Origin: Bacteroidia bacterium
Lineage (GTDB): Bacteria > Bacteroidota > Bacteroidia > AKYH767-A > OLB10
Direction: 5' to 3'
NCBI GenBank assembly: GCA_023262505.1
Contig: JALRAP010000020.1
Coordinates: forward strand, 1-34,839
Length of the DNA stretch: 34,839 nucleotides
The translations under genes and the position numbers were made by a program. Under the pieces are notes generated by a model, which was given only the letters and a program-made list of their open reading frames with translations, did not search any database and was not told the origin of the DNA. Below are positions 7,922-15,168 of the stretch, piece after piece; position 1 is the first letter of the stretch; each line of letters begins with the position of its first letter.

Positions 7922-7966
7922 CAAGTGAGCGTTGCTCTCCTGTTCTTGAAAACCCCACTTACAAAA

Positions 7967-8021
7967 TTGAACTTAAAAGTTCAACCGAAATTTAGCAGCT
8001 CCTTTTCAAAAGTTATTTTCG
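7967..8021 (+). repeat. Array unit 5, degenerate
   Basis: The palindrome is shifted to TTGAACTT-AA-AAGTTCAA (7967-7984, perfect 8-bp arms). The -33-like TTG is lost, but TATTTTCG is kept at 8014-8021. No GC hairpin follows. Confidence 0.6.
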
Positions 8022-8032
8022 ACACGGTGTGG

Positions 8033-8114
8033 CCCTTCGTCCGACAGTTATCGGAACGTTAGCTATAGGACCGATAGCTTTCAAACCGATAGCTATCGAT
8101 AAGGCTCAGGTCGG
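8033..8114. repeat. Cluster of CCGATAGCTATCG-type palindromes
   Basis: CCGACAGTTATCGG (8041-8054), CCGATAGCT (8071-8079) and the perfect 12-bp palindrome CGATAGCTATCG (8087-8098) lie together, bracketed by CCCTTCGTCC and AAGGCTCAGGTCGG. This looks like a composite of small interspersed palindromes. Confidence 0.55.
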
Positions 8115-8147
8115 AGCTGCTACTATTATTTAACAACTACCAATTAC

Positions 8148-8203
8148 ACTTGTCACTTGTCACTTATAACTTGTCACTTATAACTTGTCACTTATACCTT
8201 GCC
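8148..8203. repeat. Heptanucleotide tandem repeat, units ACTTGTC and ACTTATA
   Basis: Seven phased 7-mers run from 8148 to 8196 (ACTTGTC twice, then ACTTATA and ACTTGTC alternating to end on ACTTATA), and a degenerate CCTTGCC follows. Another CTTGTCACTTG occurs at 8252-8262. The period of 7 matches the array at 7346-7407, but the unit differs. Confidence 0.9.
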
Positions 8204-8204
8204 A

Positions 8205-8246
8205 CCCTTCGACCCTTCGATGAGCTCAGGGCAAGCAAGCTCAGGG
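8205..8246. repeat. Third CCCTTCGAC...CTCAGGG element
   Basis: It begins CCCTTCGACCCTTCGA, the same doubled head as at 7880, then has GAGCTCAGGGCAAGCAAGCTCAGGG-like tails in tandem. It ends 28 bp before the aroA stop codon. Confidence 0.65.
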
Positions 8247-8274
8247 CGGCGCTTGTCACTTGCACCTCTTCTTT

Positions 8275-9507
8275 TCAAATAAAAGCAAACTCAAATCCAT
8301 TCTCCAACAAGTCAGCGAAAAAAGTGGGATATGATTTATCGACACCATTGGTTTGATCCAATTGAACGTATTCGGTTTTAAGCGACATCAGACTAAACGC
8401 CATGATGATGCGGTGGTCGTCGAATGTTTTTATGAATCTTGAAGTTGGTACTGGCCCGCGACCTGGATAAACCTTGAATTTGGAGCCACCGCAAAAATCA
8501 GTCTTGACTCCCATGTCATACAAGCCTCGCTGCAGAGCTAGTGCACGGTCACATTCTTTCAATCGGAGGTTTTTCAATCCTGTCAAGTCTGCGGTGATAT
8601 TCAAAGCACCACAGGCAACGGCTACCGCTGGTGCCAAATCCGGACAAGAAGTGAAATCCTCCAAGAAATAATCGGATTGTAATTCGCCCGTGCCCTTTAT
8701 GAATATCCCATTTTTTTCATAAGCAGAAGTAACACCCAGCTTGGCCATGATATCTACCACCACTTTGTCGCCCTGCAATGAATCTTCACGCAATCCCTCC
8801 AGGAAAAAAGAAGAACCGGGTTGTGTTGCTGCCGCCTGGAACCAATAGGATGCAGCCGACCAATCGGCTTCCACATGAAAATCCTTTGCCAGGTAAGCAC
8901 CCTCTGCAATTGAAACACCGTAAGGAGAAATATCGACTTTTGCACCATAGTGTTTCATGACCTCGGAAGTCATCTGGATGTAAGGGAAAGACAAAACCGG
9001 AGTTGAAAATTCCATGACAAGCCCTCCATCCAAACAAGGGGCAATCATCATCAGAGCACTGATGAATTGACTACTGGTATCGGCCGGAATCTGCAATTGA
9101 CCACCATGCATTTTCCCACGACCAGTTCTGATCGGAAAACTCCCCTCCTCCTCGACATACTTGACATCCGCGCCAAGCGCATTCAGTGCATCTACCAATC
9201 CACTTATTGGACGAGCACGAAGAGCATCTGAACCATCCAAAACCACATCGCGGCCGAGCAAACAACATGCCGCCAGAAAAAACCGTGAAGTCGTTCCTCC
9301 GCTTCCTACATGGAGCTCTGAATCGTTGTCGTTTACAATGCGTAACATATCCATGGTGTCATCGGCATCGGATAGATTTTCGATCCGACTGCCAAGGCCT
9401 CCGATCATGCGGATTGCAAGGGCACGGTTGCTGATGCTCTTGGATGATGGAAGCGGAATACGCACATTAACTAACGGCTCTCCCGAATAGATGACTCTAG
9501 TTGCCAT
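8275..9507 (-). CDS. aroA: 3-phosphoshikimate 1-carboxyvinyltransferase (EPSP synthase)
   Basis: This 410-residue enzyme joins shikimate-3-phosphate and phosphoenolpyruvate to form EPSP, the sixth step to chorismate. Family motifs are visible in order: LPSSKSISNRAL near the start (substrate-binding Lys and Ser), GSGGTTSRFFLAA at about 67-79, TSSQFISALM, the acidic CPDLAPA, LRLKECDRA and DDHRIIMAFSL near the end. The ATG directly follows the aroB stop codon with no spacing, so the two are translationally linked in one minus-strand operon. The GGTTSRF form of the glycine-rich motif resembles Bacteroidota enzymes rather than the GNAGTAMRP form of E. coli. The stop codon faces the repeat region, with no obvious T-tailed hairpin close by. 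Confidence 0.95.
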   Translation of the reverse strand: MATRVIYSGEPLVNVRIPLPSSKSISNRALAIRMIGGLGSRIENLSDADDTMDMLRIVNDNDSELHVGSGGTTSRFFLAACCLLGRDVVLDGSDALRARPISGLVDALNALGADVKYVEEEGSFPIRTGRGKMHGGQLQIPADTSSQFISALMMIAPCLDGGLVMEFSTPVLSFPYIQMTSEVMKHYGAKVDISPYGVSIAEGAYLAKDFHVEADWSAASYWFQAAATQPGSSFFLEGLREDSLQGDKVVVDIMAKLGVTSAYEKNGIFIKGTGELQSDYFLEDFTSCPDLAPAVAVACGALNITADLTGLKNLRLKECDRALALQRGLYDMGVKTDFCGGSKFKVYPGRGPVPTSRFIKTFDDHRIIMAFSLMSLKTEYVQLDQTNGVDKSYPTFFADLLENGFEFAFI

Positions 9508-10602
9508 TTAGAAGTCGTTGAAATAGGTGAATGATTCAAGAAAATGTTCGTCGGACAAATCCATGCAGAATTGAGGCGCACCCACCTGCTCTAACAATAC
9601 ACAATTCAGACCATGGCCATCTGATTTCTTATCCTTGCGCATAGCGGACAATAGGAAGGTGAAGGACTCGGGGTTGATTTTCAATGCGGGTAAATTTGTC
9701 TTCACAAGCGATTTCAATTCCTCCACTACCTGAATTTCCAAGCCTAGAAGCTTTTGCGATACATAAGCCTCGCAAACCAATCCAATAGCAACCGCTTGCC
9801 CATGTGTCATTATATAGTCATCATGATTGTAGGACCATGCCTCTAATGCATGTGCAACCGTGTGACCGAAATTTAGATGCTTTCGAACACCTTTTTCCAA
9901 AGGGTCTTGTTGTACGATACGCCCCTTTACGGAGATGGATTGAGTAATCCAATCCGATGTTTTACGGTTCGACCTATGTTCATAGTCAAATGATATTGGA
10001 TCACGAATCAACTTCTGCCAAAGGGAGCCATCCCCGATAAGGGCATGCTTCCAAGTTTCAACTAAACCTTCCTTCCATTGCTTTTCGGGAAGTGATTTGA
10101 GGAAACCTGGGTGAACGATGGTCTTCAACGGCGGATGAAATGTTCCCAGTATATTTTTGTACCCATGGAGATCCACACCGGTCTTTCCTCCAATTGCGGC
10201 ATCGGTCATGGCTAAAAGCGATGTAGGCACATTGACATACCGAATGCCGCGCATGAACACGGAAGCAACCATCCCACCGATATCAGAAACAACACCACCG
10301 CCCAAGTTAACCAGCAAGGTTTGACGATTTGCTTTACGCTCCATCATAATTTGGCAAATACGCTCAACGGTTTCCAGTTTTTTCGAGGATTCACCTGCAC
10401 CAATCACCAAAGGGTGATACATTACACCTTGCAATTCGAACAAACGACGAAAACAATGCTGATGCGTATGCTCGTCAACCAAAACCAAGTAAGGACCCGA
10501 TGGGTCTTGCTCTTTGATGAAAACATCGCGTAAAGCCGTGGCTAAACCGTCTGAAACGATTACCTCGTGATTGCCTGCATCTATCCTGGTCAAGTCATTC
10601 AT
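9508..10602 (-). CDS. aroB: 3-dehydroquinate synthase
   Basis: AroB converts DAHP to 3-dehydroquinate using NAD and zinc, the second shikimate step. The protein shows VNLGGGVVSDIGGMVASVFMRGI (glycine-rich NAD/substrate loop), PTSLLAMTDAAIGGKTGVD with the conserved Lys, KNILGTFHPP, and the metal-binding HLNFGHTVAHALE. The start is placed at ATG 10602 rather than the upstream in-frame ATG at 10638. A consensus -7 box (TACCTTTG) lies between the two, and the longer version would run through the divergent promoter region. From 10602 the protein has 364 residues, a normal length. It shares an operon with aroA, whose start abuts the aroB stop. Confidence 0.93.
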   Translation of the reverse strand: MNDLTRIDAGNHEVIVSDGLATALRDVFIKEQDPSGPYLVLVDEHTHQHCFRRLFELQGVMYHPLVIGAGESSKKLETVERICQIMMERKANRQTLLVNLGGGVVSDIGGMVASVFMRGIRYVNVPTSLLAMTDAAIGGKTGVDLHGYKNILGTFHPPLKTIVHPGFLKSLPEKQWKEGLVETWKHALIGDGSLWQKLIRDPISFDYEHRSNRKTSDWITQSISVKGRIVQQDPLEKGVRKHLNFGHTVAHALEAWSYNHDDYIMTHGQAVAIGLVCEAYVSQKLLGLEIQVVEELKSLVKTNLPALKINPESFTFLLSAMRKDKKSDGHGLNCVLLEQVGAPQFCMDLSDEHFLESFTYFNDF

Positions 10603-10612
10603 ATCTGTGTCA

Positions 10613-10620
10613 CAAAGGTA
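10613..10620 (-). promoter_or_regulatory. -7 box TACCTTTG for aroB-aroA
   Basis: Exact TAnnTTTG match on the minus strand. Transcription starting about 6-7 bp downstream would leave a leader of only a few bases before ATG 10602, so the operon may be nearly leaderless. It decides against the 10638 start. Confidence 0.6.
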
Positions 10621-10642
10621 GTCAACGACTATGGGCAATCCC

Positions 10643-10650
10643 TATCTTTG
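10643..10650 (+). promoter_or_regulatory. -7 box TATCTTTG for proline dehydrogenase
   Basis: Exact TAnnTTTG match, followed by C as in other promoters in this window. It ends 37 bp before ATG 10688 and lies downstream of the alternative ATG at 10631, ruling that start out. It sits back to back with the aroB box, 22 bp apart. Confidence 0.65.
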
Positions 10651-10687
10651 CGATGTCAAAACAGACAGTTGCCGCCCTTGGATTTTT

Positions 10688-11872
10688 ATGGAATCAACTA
10701 CCAAAAACATTGATTTAGAAAACATTGAGGTTGCTTTTAAGGGCAAAACGGACCAAGAGCTGAAAAAAGCTTATTGGCTGTTCAAGGCTATCGGTTACCC
10801 TACATTGGTAAAATCCGCTCCCAGCCTGCTCAATATCGCCTTTGCACTTCGAATGCCGGTGGTTCCAATTGTCCGTGCAACCATATTCAAACATTTTTGT
10901 GGCGGAGAAAACATTCAAGACTGTAACAAGACCGTTGCCAAGCTTTGGAACAATCATATTGGGAGCATTCTCGACTATTCTGTTGAAGGTGAAGAAAACG
11001 AAGAAAACTTCGACCACACCACACAAGAAATTTGCGCGACAATCGAAAGAGCCAAAGGCGACCTATCCATTCCTTTTTGCGTTTTCAAGGTGACAGGTAT
11101 ATCCAGGTTTGGACTCTTGGAACAAGTAAGTTCAGAAGCAAAGCTCGATTCGAATGAATCCGTTGAATATGAAAAAGCGAAACTAAGGTTCAATAAGATT
11201 TGTGAGAAGGCGGCTCAGCATAGTGTCAGGCTTTTTGTGGATGCGGAGGAATCCTGGATTCAGCCTGCAATTGACAGCTTGACTGACGAGATGATGGAGA
11301 AACACAACAAGGATCAGGTTATCATTTACAATACCATTCAATTATACAGGACAGACCGTTTGGCTTTCCTAAAAAAATCGCATGATCGCGGAGTTGAAAA
11401 AGGATACAAAAACGGCTTCAAATTAGTGCGTGGTGCGTATATGGAAAAAGAGCGTAAACGTGCCCAAGAAATGAGATATCCTTCGCCCATACAGCCAGAC
11501 CATGCCGCCTGCAACCACGATTACGACGAAGCTTTAAGATTTTGCGTTAGCCATATTGACCGAATTTCCATTTGTGCTGGAACACACAACGAGAAGAGCA
11601 CTCTTTTGTTGACCGATTTGATGCGACAATATAACATCCCCAACAATAGCCCTGCGATTTGGTTTTCGCAGTTGCTTGGCATGAGCGATCACTTGTCGGG
11701 CAATCTGGCAAACAGTGGATACAATGTGGCCAAATATGTCCCTTATGGACCGGTAAAATCGGTACTACCTTACTTGATTAGACGTGCACAGGAAAACACT
11801 TCGATTGCCGGTCAGACCGGAAGGGAGTTATCGATGATTATGCGGGAGCTGAAAAGAAGGAAAGGAAAGTAG
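10688..11872 (+). CDS. Proline dehydrogenase (monofunctional, FAD-dependent)
   Basis: This is a 394-residue flavoenzyme of the ProDH/PutA barrel family, which oxidises L-proline to pyrroline-5-carboxylate and passes electrons to quinone. Diagnostic parts are LFVDAEESWIQPAID (beta strand and substrate Asp/Glu region), IYNTIQLYRTD, KLVRGAYMEKER (catalytic Arg and Lys segment), CAGTHNEKS and the C-terminal LPYLIRRAQENTS, whose two Arg residues bind the proline carboxylate. There is no aldehyde dehydrogenase half, so the second step must be encoded elsewhere. The start at 10688 is chosen because the promoter box at 10643 lies downstream of the earlier ATG. The gene ends 9 bp from the convergent alanine dehydrogenase-like gene, leaving no room for a separate terminator. 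Confidence 0.93.
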   Translation: MESTTKNIDLENIEVAFKGKTDQELKKAYWLFKAIGYPTLVKSAPSLLNIAFALRMPVVPIVRATIFKHFCGGENIQDCNKTVAKLWNNHIGSILDYSVEGEENEENFDHTTQEICATIERAKGDLSIPFCVFKVTGISRFGLLEQVSSEAKLDSNESVEYEKAKLRFNKICEKAAQHSVRLFVDAEESWIQPAIDSLTDEMMEKHNKDQVIIYNTIQLYRTDRLAFLKKSHDRGVEKGYKNGFKLVRGAYMEKERKRAQEMRYPSPIQPDHAACNHDYDEALRFCVSHIDRISICAGTHNEKSTLLLTDLMRQYNIPNNSPAIWFSQLLGMSDHLSGNLANSGYNVAKYVPYGPVKSVLPYLIRRAQENTSIAGQTGRELSMIMRELKRRKGK

Positions 11873-11881
11873 GCCCAGACT

Positions 11882-13117
11882 TCAATAAATCCTGGATGCC
11901 ATCAGCAGATTCAAATCGCGGTATGGCAATTTGCAAAAGTCGCTAACGAATTTGTTGGTGACAGTTCCTTTGTATAGGTAAATACCACTACGTACGGTTT
12001 TATGGGACCAAAGGAATTCATCCATGCCGCCTTCTTCTCCAATACTCATCAGCACTGGTGTAAAGATGTTGCTGAGTGCGCAGGAGGCGGTTCGTGCTAC
12101 CCGAGATGCAATGTTTGGGACGCAGTAATGAATAACGCCATACTTGCGGAAAACAGGATTGGTATGGTTCGTTACTTCGGAGGTTTCAAAGCAACCGCCT
12201 TGATCGATGGAAACATCGATGATAACAGAACCGGTACGCATTTCGCTGACCATTTCTTCAGAAACTATCACAGGCGTTCTGCCATCGCGGGCATGCACAG
12301 CACCTATGACCACATCGGCTGAACGAAGTGCTTCTGCGAGGAAAGAAGGAACGATGGTGGACGTATACAGCTTTTGACCGAGGTGACGTTGGATCTTTCT
12401 CAACTTCGAAAGATCGTTGTCGAACACCTTCACTTGTGCGCCCAGTCCCAAGGCAGTGCGTGCGGCATGCTCTCCTACTGAACCAGCTCCAATGATTACC
12501 ACTTGAGTGGGAGGAATACCGGTGACACCGCCAAGTAGCTCTCCCCTGCCGGCCATGGTATTGCTGAGATATTCTGCAGCTATTAGAATGGCTGTTCCAC
12601 CAACAATTTCGCTCATGGCTTGAATGACGGGCAATACCGCGGTATCATCACGCATGTATTCATATGCCAACGCGGTAATCTGCTTGGCCTTCATTCGAGG
12701 TATGAAATCCTTGGGCTGCATAGCCACTTGAAGAATGGAAAAAAGTGTTTGCTTATCCTGCAGCAACTCCAATTCCGATTCGGATGGTGGAGCCACCTTC
12801 ATTATGATATTACTGTTGCGATAAACTTCAGCTGCGGAGGATGCTATCATAGCGCCTGCTTCGCTGTAATCGTTATCGGTGAAGTTGGCATTTTTCCCTG
12901 CGTTGCTTTCAATGGTAACATCATGCCCATTGCTAACTAACAATGAAACAGATTCAGGCACTAGTGAAATGCGATTCTCCTGGAAAGAGGTTTCGCGCGG
13001 TATACCAATAGACAACCGCTTGCTTCCCGTTTTGACAGGAACCATGCTTTCCTGCGGTTGAAGGAGCCCTTCTCGGGCCAAGCTTGAAAGATTGGGGTCG
13101 TTCTTGGGACGGCTCAT
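11882..13117 (-). CDS. Alanine dehydrogenase / transhydrogenase-alpha family protein with altered catalytic residues
   Basis: The 411-residue protein has a 33-residue N-terminal extension, then the AlaDh/PNT N-terminal domain (RLSIGIPRETSFQENRISLVP) and an NAD-binding domain (VVIIGAGSVGEHAA, residues 187-200, with an acidic residue ending strand 2, VFDND, typical of NAD use). It ends with VPNIASRVARTAS. The family includes L-alanine dehydrogenase and the alpha subunit of transhydrogenase. In mycobacterial alanine dehydrogenase, Lys75 and His96 bind and process the substrate, in VKEP and LHLA. Here those positions are Ala109 (KVAPP) and Gln130 (ILQVA), 21 residues apart as in the reference. 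The substrate-binding Arg (R49) remains. Alanine dehydrogenase activity is therefore doubtful. The start overlaps the tsaE stop by 4 bp (ATGA). It is the last gene of the porX-tsaE operon. Confidence 0.85.
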   Translation of the reverse strand: MSRPKNDPNLSSLAREGLLQPQESMVPVKTGSKRLSIGIPRETSFQENRISLVPESVSLLVSNGHDVTIESNAGKNANFTDNDYSEAGAMIASSAAEVYRNSNIIMKVAPPSESELELLQDKQTLFSILQVAMQPKDFIPRMKAKQITALAYEYMRDDTAVLPVIQAMSEIVGGTAILIAAEYLSNTMAGRGELLGGVTGIPPTQVVIIGAGSVGEHAARTALGLGAQVKVFDNDLSKLRKIQRHLGQKLYTSTIVPSFLAEALRSADVVIGAVHARDGRTPVIVSEEMVSEMRTGSVIIDVSIDQGGCFETSEVTNHTNPVFRKYGVIHYCVPNIASRVARTASCALSNIFTPVLMSIGEEGGMDEFLWSHKTVRSGIYLYKGTVTNKFVSDFCKLPYRDLNLLMASRIY

Positions 13118-13542
13118 ACCGATAAGGTGATGTTTCGCTCTTGATTATTGACTGAAATCGTTATTCGGGCCGCATCTTCCGGCATTAACCGAGAGGCCTT
13201 TTCAGGCCATTCGATGAAGCAGTATTGACCACTACAAAGATAGTCCTCGATTCCGAAATCCAAAGCCTCAGCCTCCTTTTCGAGTCGATACAGGTCGAAA
13301 TGATAGACGGGATCACCATGGACATCGAGATATTCGTTAACCAAGGTGAATGTGGGGCTGTTGACCGTATCAGAAACACCCAAAGCAAAGCAAAGAGATT
13401 TGATCAGCGTTGTTTTACCTGCCCCCATTTCACCAAACAGTAGAAAAACGCGTTGGTTGGGCAGCTGGGCAATCATATCAGATGCCGCAGCAGGCAGGTC
13501 CGCCAAAGAAGCGCAGTGGTATGACTTCAATTCAGTGCTCAC
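13114..13542 (-). CDS. tsaE: tRNA threonylcarbamoyladenosine biosynthesis ATPase TsaE
   Basis: The 142-residue protein has the Walker A GEMGAGKT (37-44), the switch region SPTFTLVNEY, HFDLYRL and FIEWPEKA, the usual TsaE order. TsaE hydrolyses ATP to drive turnover of the TsaB-TsaD complex that makes t6A37 in ANN-decoding tRNAs. The start is set at GTG 13542, because there the GTG overlaps the porX TGA as GTGA, matching the 4-bp ATGA overlap at the other end of the gene. The longer TTG start at 13563 would lie well inside porX. It is translationally coupled to both neighbours. Confidence 0.92.
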   Translation of the reverse strand: MSTELKSYHCASLADLPAAASDMIAQLPNQRVFLLFGEMGAGKTTLIKSLCFALGVSDTVNSPTFTLVNEYLDVHGDPVYHFDLYRLEKEAEALDFGIEDYLCSGQYCFIEWPEKASRLMPEDAARITISVNNQERNITLSV

Positions 13543-15092
13543 TTGTTGGTCAGTGTTATGCAAGGGATGATCATTTCCTCTAATGAAATCCCGCCGTGCT
13601 GGAAGGTATTCCGGTAGAACTTCACATAGTGGTTGTAATTATTGGGGTAAGCGAAGAATCGGTCTTGCTTGGCGAATACAAATGTGGTGCTCAAATTAGT
13701 CCGCGGCAACATGGCATCAATCGGGTTTTTCACTTCAAAGACATCGCGCTTCTCATAGGTAAGGCTCTTGCCTTGCTTATATCGCAGGTTGGTATTGGTA
13801 TTGCGATCGCCTACCAGCTTGGAAGGTTCCTTGACACGAATAGTGCCATGGTCGGTACTGATTACCAACTTAACTTTTCGAGAGGCGATTTTCCTCAATA
13901 TCTCAAGCAGTGGTGAATGTTCGAACCATGACAAAGTCAGAGACCTGTATGCTGATTCATCGTCCGCTAGTTCGCGAATCACTTGCATGTCTGTTCGTGC
14001 GTGAGACAGCATGTCGACGAAATTGTAAACAATTACGTTGAATCTGTTTTGGAAGAGATTGGAAATGTTGTCGGCCAACTCCTTACCCGCCTCGAACTTG
14101 GTGATTTTATTGTAAGAGAACTTGTATTGCTTACCAAGGCGCTGCAATTGGTCGGCCATAAACTCCTCCTCATGCATATTCTTGCCCTCTTCGTCTTCAT
14201 CGTTCACCCAAAGTTTAGGGAAACGCTTTTCGATATCAGAGGGCATCATGCCTGCGAAAATGGCATTGCGGCTGTATTGGGTGGCCGTCGGAAGGATGCT
14301 GTAATAGGCATCTTCTTCCACTACCCGATAAAGCTCAGAAAGCACTGGAGCAATCACTTTCCACTGATCGAATCGAAGGTTGTCTATTAGAATGAAAAAA
14401 ACCGGGTCCTGGGTTGACTCCACAACTGGAAGTATTTTCTTCCTGAAAAGGGTGTGCGACATCACCGGTGATTTGTCGTCGTTCCTAAGCCAATCCACAT
14501 AGTGCTGCTCAATGAATTTGCCAAACTGCAGATTGGCTTCATCTTTCTGCATGGTGATGATGTCATACATCCCGGAATCACCGGAACCACCGAGTTCCAA
14601 CTCCCAATAAACCAACTTGCGGTATATCTCAACCCATTCGGCATGGCTAAGTCGGTCGTTAAGCCGCATGCTGATGTTTCTGAATTCCTGCTGGTATGAA
14701 GATGTGGTTTTCTCACCAATCAACCTGCGCGTGTCAAGGTTTTTCTTGATACAAAGCAGGATTTGGTTGGGGTTTACGGGCTTGATGAGGTAATCGGCGA
14801 TTTTGGAACCGATGGCATCCTCCATGATATGCTCCTCTTCGCTGCGGGTGATCATGATCACTGGAACCGATGCGTTTTGGTTCTTGATGCGCACCAAGGT
14901 TTCCAAGCCGGAAAGTCCAGGCATATTCTCATCCAAAAAAACAATGTCGTAAGGCTTTTTGGAGAACATGTCGATGGCATCTTGGCCATTCGTGGTGGTT
15001 TCGACTGTAAAACCCTTTTCCTCCAAAAAAAGCACATGAGGTTTTAGCAGTTCGATTTCGTCGTCCGCCCAAAGTATTATCGGCTTATCCAT
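13539..15092 (-). CDS. porX: PorX, T9SS response regulator with PglZ domain
   Basis: The 517-residue protein has an N-terminal receiver domain (1-125) with the acidic pair D10-D11, phospho-acceptor D54 (VFLDENMPG), the Thr of MITRSEE and the Lys of YLIKPVNP. A helical linker follows, then a C-terminal PglZ/alkaline-phosphatase-like domain with FILIDNLRFDQW, LPTATQYSRNAIF, VYNFVDMLSHAR and ISTDHGT, whose Asp and His residues form the expected zinc site. In Porphyromonas and Flavobacterium, PorX with sensor PorY controls T9SS genes, and the PglZ domain has been reported to cleave phosphodiesters of oligoadenylates. porY and the por structural genes are not in the window. A near-consensus -7 box, TAACTTTA, lies about 34 bp upstream at 15133-15126. 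Three T9SS cargo genes in the same window fit with this regulator. Confidence 0.95.
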   Translation of the reverse strand: MDKPIILWADDEIELLKPHVLFLEEKGFTVETTTNGQDAIDMFSKKPYDIVFLDENMPGLSGLETLVRIKNQNASVPVIMITRSEEEHIMEDAIGSKIADYLIKPVNPNQILLCIKKNLDTRRLIGEKTTSSYQQEFRNISMRLNDRLSHAEWVEIYRKLVYWELELGGSGDSGMYDIITMQKDEANLQFGKFIEQHYVDWLRNDDKSPVMSHTLFRKKILPVVESTQDPVFFILIDNLRFDQWKVIAPVLSELYRVVEEDAYYSILPTATQYSRNAIFAGMMPSDIEKRFPKLWVNDEDEEGKNMHEEEFMADQLQRLGKQYKFSYNKITKFEAGKELADNISNLFQNRFNVIVYNFVDMLSHARTDMQVIRELADDESAYRSLTLSWFEHSPLLEILRKIASRKVKLVISTDHGTIRVKEPSKLVGDRNTNTNLRYKQGKSLTYEKRDVFEVKNPIDAMLPRTNLSTTFVFAKQDRFFAYPNNYNHYVKFYRNTFQHGGISLEEMIIPCITLTNK

Positions 15093-15168
15093 TAAAAAAA
15101 CTAATTTTACGATTCATTAAGCTTTTAAAGTTACACATTATATCGGATACCATCCCTCGACTATTGCA

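Larger units (their letters stand above)
7461..8060 (+). repeat. Tandem array of five promoter-like palindrome/hairpin units
   Basis: Five diverged units start at 7471, 7589, 7701, 7812 and 7967, spaced 118, 112, 111 and 155 bp apart. Units 1-4 share one exact layout: a 12-bp palindrome TTAAACGTTTAA (degenerate in unit 4), 14 bp, TTG, 20 bp, TAnnTTCG. In units 1-3 a further 9 bp leads to a GC hairpin (GGGGA...TCCCC), and in unit 4 a hairpin follows after 2 bp. The TTG-N20-TAnnTTCG part is one base from the housekeeping promoter consensus of this phylum (TTTG, about 19 bp, TAnnTTTG). The spacers between units are AT-rich. No reading frame is conserved between units, so the array is not coding. 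Orientation, if it is a promoter, is rightward, toward the 3' end of the opposing aroA. Confidence 0.85.

Noticed and set aside
7471-7984. CRISPR-like array
   Set aside because: The repeats are 111-155 bp apart and diverged, the intervening sequence is itself homologous between units rather than unique, and no cas gene is present.
7838-8062. 74-codon frame inside the repeat array
   Set aside because: It spans repeat units 4-5 and the inserted element. The frame is not kept in the other units, so it is not a gene.
7346-8246. Insertion sequence or integrated element
   Set aside because: No transposase, integrase or terminal target duplication is seen; the region is made of small repeats only.
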